Shown piece by piece: positions 63,251 through 64,000 of a stretch of DNA of 64,000 nt. The notes under the pieces were generated by a model. The model was given only the letters and a program-made list of their open reading frames with translations, was not told the DNA's origin and ran no database searches. The DNA is from GCA-2711565 sp963664245 (lineage in GTDB: Bacteria > Bacteroidota > Bacteroidia > Bacteroidales > GCA-2711565), in contig OY760934.1 of the NCBI GenBank assembly GCA_963664245.1, forward strand, positions 930,001 to 994,000, read 5' to 3'. The position numbers and the translations under genes were made by a program. The number at the start of each line of letters is the position of its first letter. Position 1 is the first letter of the stretch.

Positions 63251-64000
63251 ATGAACTGGAGAAAAATCAACCTTTACATTCTGTTAAGCTTTGGAATCAG
63301 CTGGTTTGTTGCTCTAATCATGAAATTAACAAATATTGAACTCGGCAGCATAAGTTCAATTATTATGATAGGTGGACTTTATATGCAAGGACCAGCAATA
63401 GCTACTTTTATAATTCAAAAGCTAATCTATAAAGAAGGGTTTAAACAATATGGGTGGACATTCGATAAAAAAGCTATAAAATGGATCTTTTATACCCCCT
63501 TAATTTTTCTATCTATCATTCTTTTAGCTTTTTTAGTAGTGGGTTTATTAGGCAACACCAATTTAATACCTCAATTTGGTCATCTTGATTTTTCGCAAGA
63601 TAGTTTAAGTGCTCAATTAAAAGAGATCTTAAGCAGTAACCATATAAAAGAAATTCTAAACCACAAAAGTACCGATATAAATACAATCAACCTGCCGGAT
63701 ATCCCGGGCGTATTACTTTTCATACTGTTTATTTTTTATGGAATGTTTGCAGGATTAACGATAAACCTTCCTTTTATGTTTGGTGAAGAATTTGGTTGGC
63801 GTGGACTAATGCTCAGAGAAACACAAAAACTCGGCTTTTTTAAAGCGAATATATTCATTGGAATGATTTGGGGGATATGGCATTTACCACTAGTTTTAAT
63901 GGGACTTAATTACCCAAATCATCCTTGCTTTGGAATAATTATGATGTGCTTTTTCACCACCGGATTAGCACCTATTTTTGCTTACGTAAGGTTAAAAACA
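63251..64000 (+). CDS. CPBP-family intramembrane metalloprotease, partial at the window end
   Basis: 250 codons to the window end without a stop, from the ATG at 63251 (MNWRKINLYILLSFGISWF). It has five or six predicted spans with the CPBP site GEEFGWRGLML (E-E-x-x-x-R) and FxxxH-type GIWHLPLVLMG, both intact, in contrast to the copy at 56905. It is probably a prenyl-protease-type or bacteriocin-immunity-related protein. AT-rich like its neighbours, following the GFA gene. Confidence 0.85.
   Translation, partial: MNWRKINLYILLSFGISWFVALIMKLTNIELGSISSIIMIGGLYMQGPAIATFIIQKLIYKEGFKQYGWTFDKKAIKWIFYTPLIFLSIILLAFLVVGLLGNTNLIPQFGHLDFSQDSLSAQLKEILSSNHIKEILNHKSTDINTINLPDIPGVLLFILFIFYGMFAGLTINLPFMFGEEFGWRGLMLRETQKLGFFKANIFIGMIWGIWHLPLVLMGLNYPNHPCFGIIMMCFFTTGLAPIFAYVRLKT

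Overview
The window looks like a chromosomal segment of an anaerobic or facultative marine/sediment-type Bacteroidota, probably near Marinilabiliales/Prolixibacteraceae. This rests on several things: the tmRNA encodes a GENNYALAA-type tag, promoters have TAnnTTTG-type -7 boxes instead of strong Shine-Dalgarno-led starts, and many products (paired secreted TldD-like proteins, DUF4838 lipoprotein, SUKH proteins, RagB-less lipoproteins, LytTR two-component pair) are of the kind common in that phylum. No rRNA or tRNA was seen; the one RNA gene is ssrA. The species assignment is inference.

Layout. 1-2.1 kb: the N-terminus of an alpha/beta hydrolase and a LytS/LytR-type two-component pair. 2.8-12 kb: an AT-rich accessory zone packed with insertion sequences (IS256, IS3/IS407-like, IS1182), a 5'-truncated gene whose protein carries family-A polymerase-like motifs, an XRE regulator with a candidate operator, small membrane/lipoproteins and a SUKH immunity-like gene. 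12.3-25.4 kb: a Crp/Fnr regulator diverging from a 19-gene co-directional run with gaps under 40 bp, combining NifX-like proteins, acetolactate synthase IlvBN, a CoA-disulfide-reductase-like flavoenzyme, ZIP and MFS transporters, a ferredoxin, a DUF59 Fe-S protein, a thioredoxin/thioredoxin reductase/glutaredoxin set, GroES, a SLAC1/TDT channel, DUF302, a stop-interrupted OsmC and DUF1847. This looks like a thiol/metal/Fe-S redox island. 25.4-32.7 kb: nested palindromic repeats, an IS91-like element with its own tyrosine recombinase, a HEPN-like candidate defence gene, an IS110 element with a structured non-coding end, and a second tyrosine recombinase that abuts the 3' end of the tmRNA gene. 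The whole accessory zone therefore reads as material accumulated next to an ssrA integration site.

33.3-61 kb is ordinary, more GC-rich chromosome. One leftward directon (lpdA, rfbC, M48 protease, uvrA, LOG protein, retropepsin-like protease, sigma-54 type response regulator, two secreted TldD/PmbA proteins) is followed by a divergent Lrp regulator and a PLP lyase-homoserine dehydrogenase pair that ends in a strong terminator. Next comes a tight four-gene envelope operon (membrane flippase-like protein, ArnT-like GT39, GT2, YdjC-type deacetylase) whose gene content matches hexosamine modification of lipid A as known from FlmF2/NaxD/FlmK. Then follow a large secreted coiled-coil protein, a CPBP membrane protein, a DUF4838 lipoprotein and a NapH-like ferredoxin. 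61-64 kb is again accessory: a coiled-coil membrane protein, a repeat block also found at 26 kb, a GFA-family enzyme and a CPBP protease that runs off the window.

The most unusual items are the polymerase-like protein, the 19-gene redox operon with a thioredoxin whose CGPC motif is displaced, the HEPN candidate, the IS110 non-coding end as a possible bridge RNA, and a set of dispersed attC-like palindromic repeats around single-gene cassettes.
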